This document shows, one piece after another, positions 21,197 through 21,810 of a stretch of DNA of 21,810 nucleotides. Below the pieces are notes generated by a model. The model saw only the letters and a program-made list of their open reading frames with translations. It ran no database searches and was not told the origin of the DNA. A program made the position numbers and the translations under genes. The stretch's first letter is position 1. Each line of letters starts with the position of its first letter. The stretch is from Oxalobacteraceae bacterium UBA6018 (GTDB taxonomy: Bacteria; Pseudomonadota; Gammaproteobacteria; Burkholderiales; Burkholderiaceae_D), in the NCBI GenBank assembly GCA_002428015.1, contig DIZW01000118.1:1-21810 (forward strand). Reading direction: 5' to 3'.

Positions 21197-21810
21197 ATGT
21201 TCACCAAAATCCTGATCGCCAACCGTGGCGAGATCGCCTGCCGCGTGATCCGCACCGCGCGCCGCATGGGCATCCAGACCGTCGCCATCTATTCGGAAGC
21301 CGATCTCGAATCGCTGCACGTGCGCCTGGCCGACGAGGCGGTGTGCGTCGGCCCAGCCCCGGCCGCGGAAAGCTATCTGTCGGCCCAGGCCGTGCTGGAC
21401 GCCTGCCGCCGCACCGGCGCCCAGGCGGTCCACCCAGGCTACGGCTTCATGAGCGAAAACGCCGGCTTCGCCGAGGCCTGCGCCGCGGCCGGTATCACCT
21501 TCATCGGGCCCACGCCGGGGCAGATGCGCGAATTCGGCCTCAAGCACACGGCGCGGGCCCTAGCCCAGCGGGCCGACGTGCCGCTGCTGCCGGGCACCGG
21601 CCTGCTGGCCGGCGTCGAGGAAGCGCTGGCCGAGGCGGCGCGCATCGGCTACCCGGTGATGCTCAAAAGTACCGCGGGCGGCGGCGGCATCGGCATGCGC
21701 CTGTGCCATGACGCCGGCGAGCTGGAGGCGGCCTATGGCTCGGTCAAGAACCTGTCCGAAAACAACTTCAAGAACGGCGGCATCTACCTGGAGAAATTCG
21801 TCCAGCGCGC
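21197..21810 (+). CDS. uca: Urea/guanidine carboxylase, N-terminal part (runs off window)
   Basis: 204 codons of a much larger biotin-dependent enzyme (about 1200 aa in the family). The visible part is the biotin-carboxylase N-terminal domain (MFTKILIANRGEIACRVIRTARRMGI, VHPGYGFMSENAGFA, FIGPTP) and the start of the ATP-grasp domain with the glycine-rich KSTAGGGGIGM loop. The enzyme uses ATP and bicarbonate to carboxylate its substrate; proteins in riboswitch-controlled clusters of this layout prefer guanidine over urea. The carboxyltransferase and biotin-carrier domains are outside the window, and an allophanate hydrolase gene is expected next. Confidence 0.93.
   Translation, partial: MFTKILIANRGEIACRVIRTARRMGIQTVAIYSEADLESLHVRLADEAVCVGPAPAAESYLSAQAVLDACRRTGAQAVHPGYGFMSENAGFAEACAAAGITFIGPTPGQMREFGLKHTARALAQRADVPLLPGTGLLAGVEEALAEAARIGYPVMLKSTAGGGGIGMRLCHDAGELEAAYGSVKNLSENNFKNGGIYLEKFVQR

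Noticed and set aside
1..21810. CRISPR arrays, tRNA or rRNA genes, insertion-sequence transposases, phage attachment sites
   Set aside because: No regularly spaced repeats, no cloverleaf or rRNA-like blocks and no transposase or integrase frames were seen by eye; a tRNAscan or Infernal search would be needed to exclude RNA genes fully.

Overview
The window looks like chromosomal DNA from a high-GC betaproteobacterium, most likely Oxalobacteraceae (Massilia, Duganella or Janthinobacterium type). This is inferred from strong G/C third-position bias, the families present and the gene-neighbourhood style; no rRNA or other species marker is in view.

Layout. 1-3731: a truncated FecR/DUF6600-type secreted protein, a LysE/RhtB exporter, an HU histone-like protein with a clear promoter and terminator, an orphan BrnA-type antitoxin, and a DUF808 membrane protein. 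3921-8373: a TonB-dependent receptor, then an SDR-DoxX fusion followed directly by a DUF2269 membrane protein. 8374-9896: a less GC-rich patch with three copies of a REP-like repeat, an unrecognised membrane protein and a two-CBS-domain protein. 9897-12446: a Cpx-like module on the minus strand (Spy/CpxP-like periplasmic protein, OmpR-family regulator, histidine kinase), with a perfect GTAAA-N5-GTAAA box upstream. 12571-14145: a compact arsR-aqpS-arsC operon whose genes overlap by 4 nt. 14147-14777: two small paralogous unknown proteins in divergent orientation. 14959-16572: a secreted Gly/Thr/Ser-rich repeat protein, then an XRE-cupin regulator that appears leaderless and has a large palindrome over its own promoter, then a GNAT acetyltransferase interrupted by an in-frame TGA.

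16594-21810 is the most coherent system: a guanidine uptake and breakdown operon. Two NtrC-like sites precede a consensus sigma-54 promoter (TGGCACG-N4-TTGCT). A guanidine-I (ykkC) riboswitch follows, then a NitT/TauT-type ABC transporter (binding protein, permease, ATPase), two DUF1989 proteins matching the carboxyguanidine deiminase subunits, and the start of a urea/guanidine carboxylase that runs off the window. This predicts a two-input switch in which nitrogen limitation starts transcription and guanidine allows the leader to be passed or translated. A 122-bp inverted-repeat element sits between the transporter and catabolic halves and supplies the ATPase stop codon.

All calls are from reading the sequence; no database or folding search was run.
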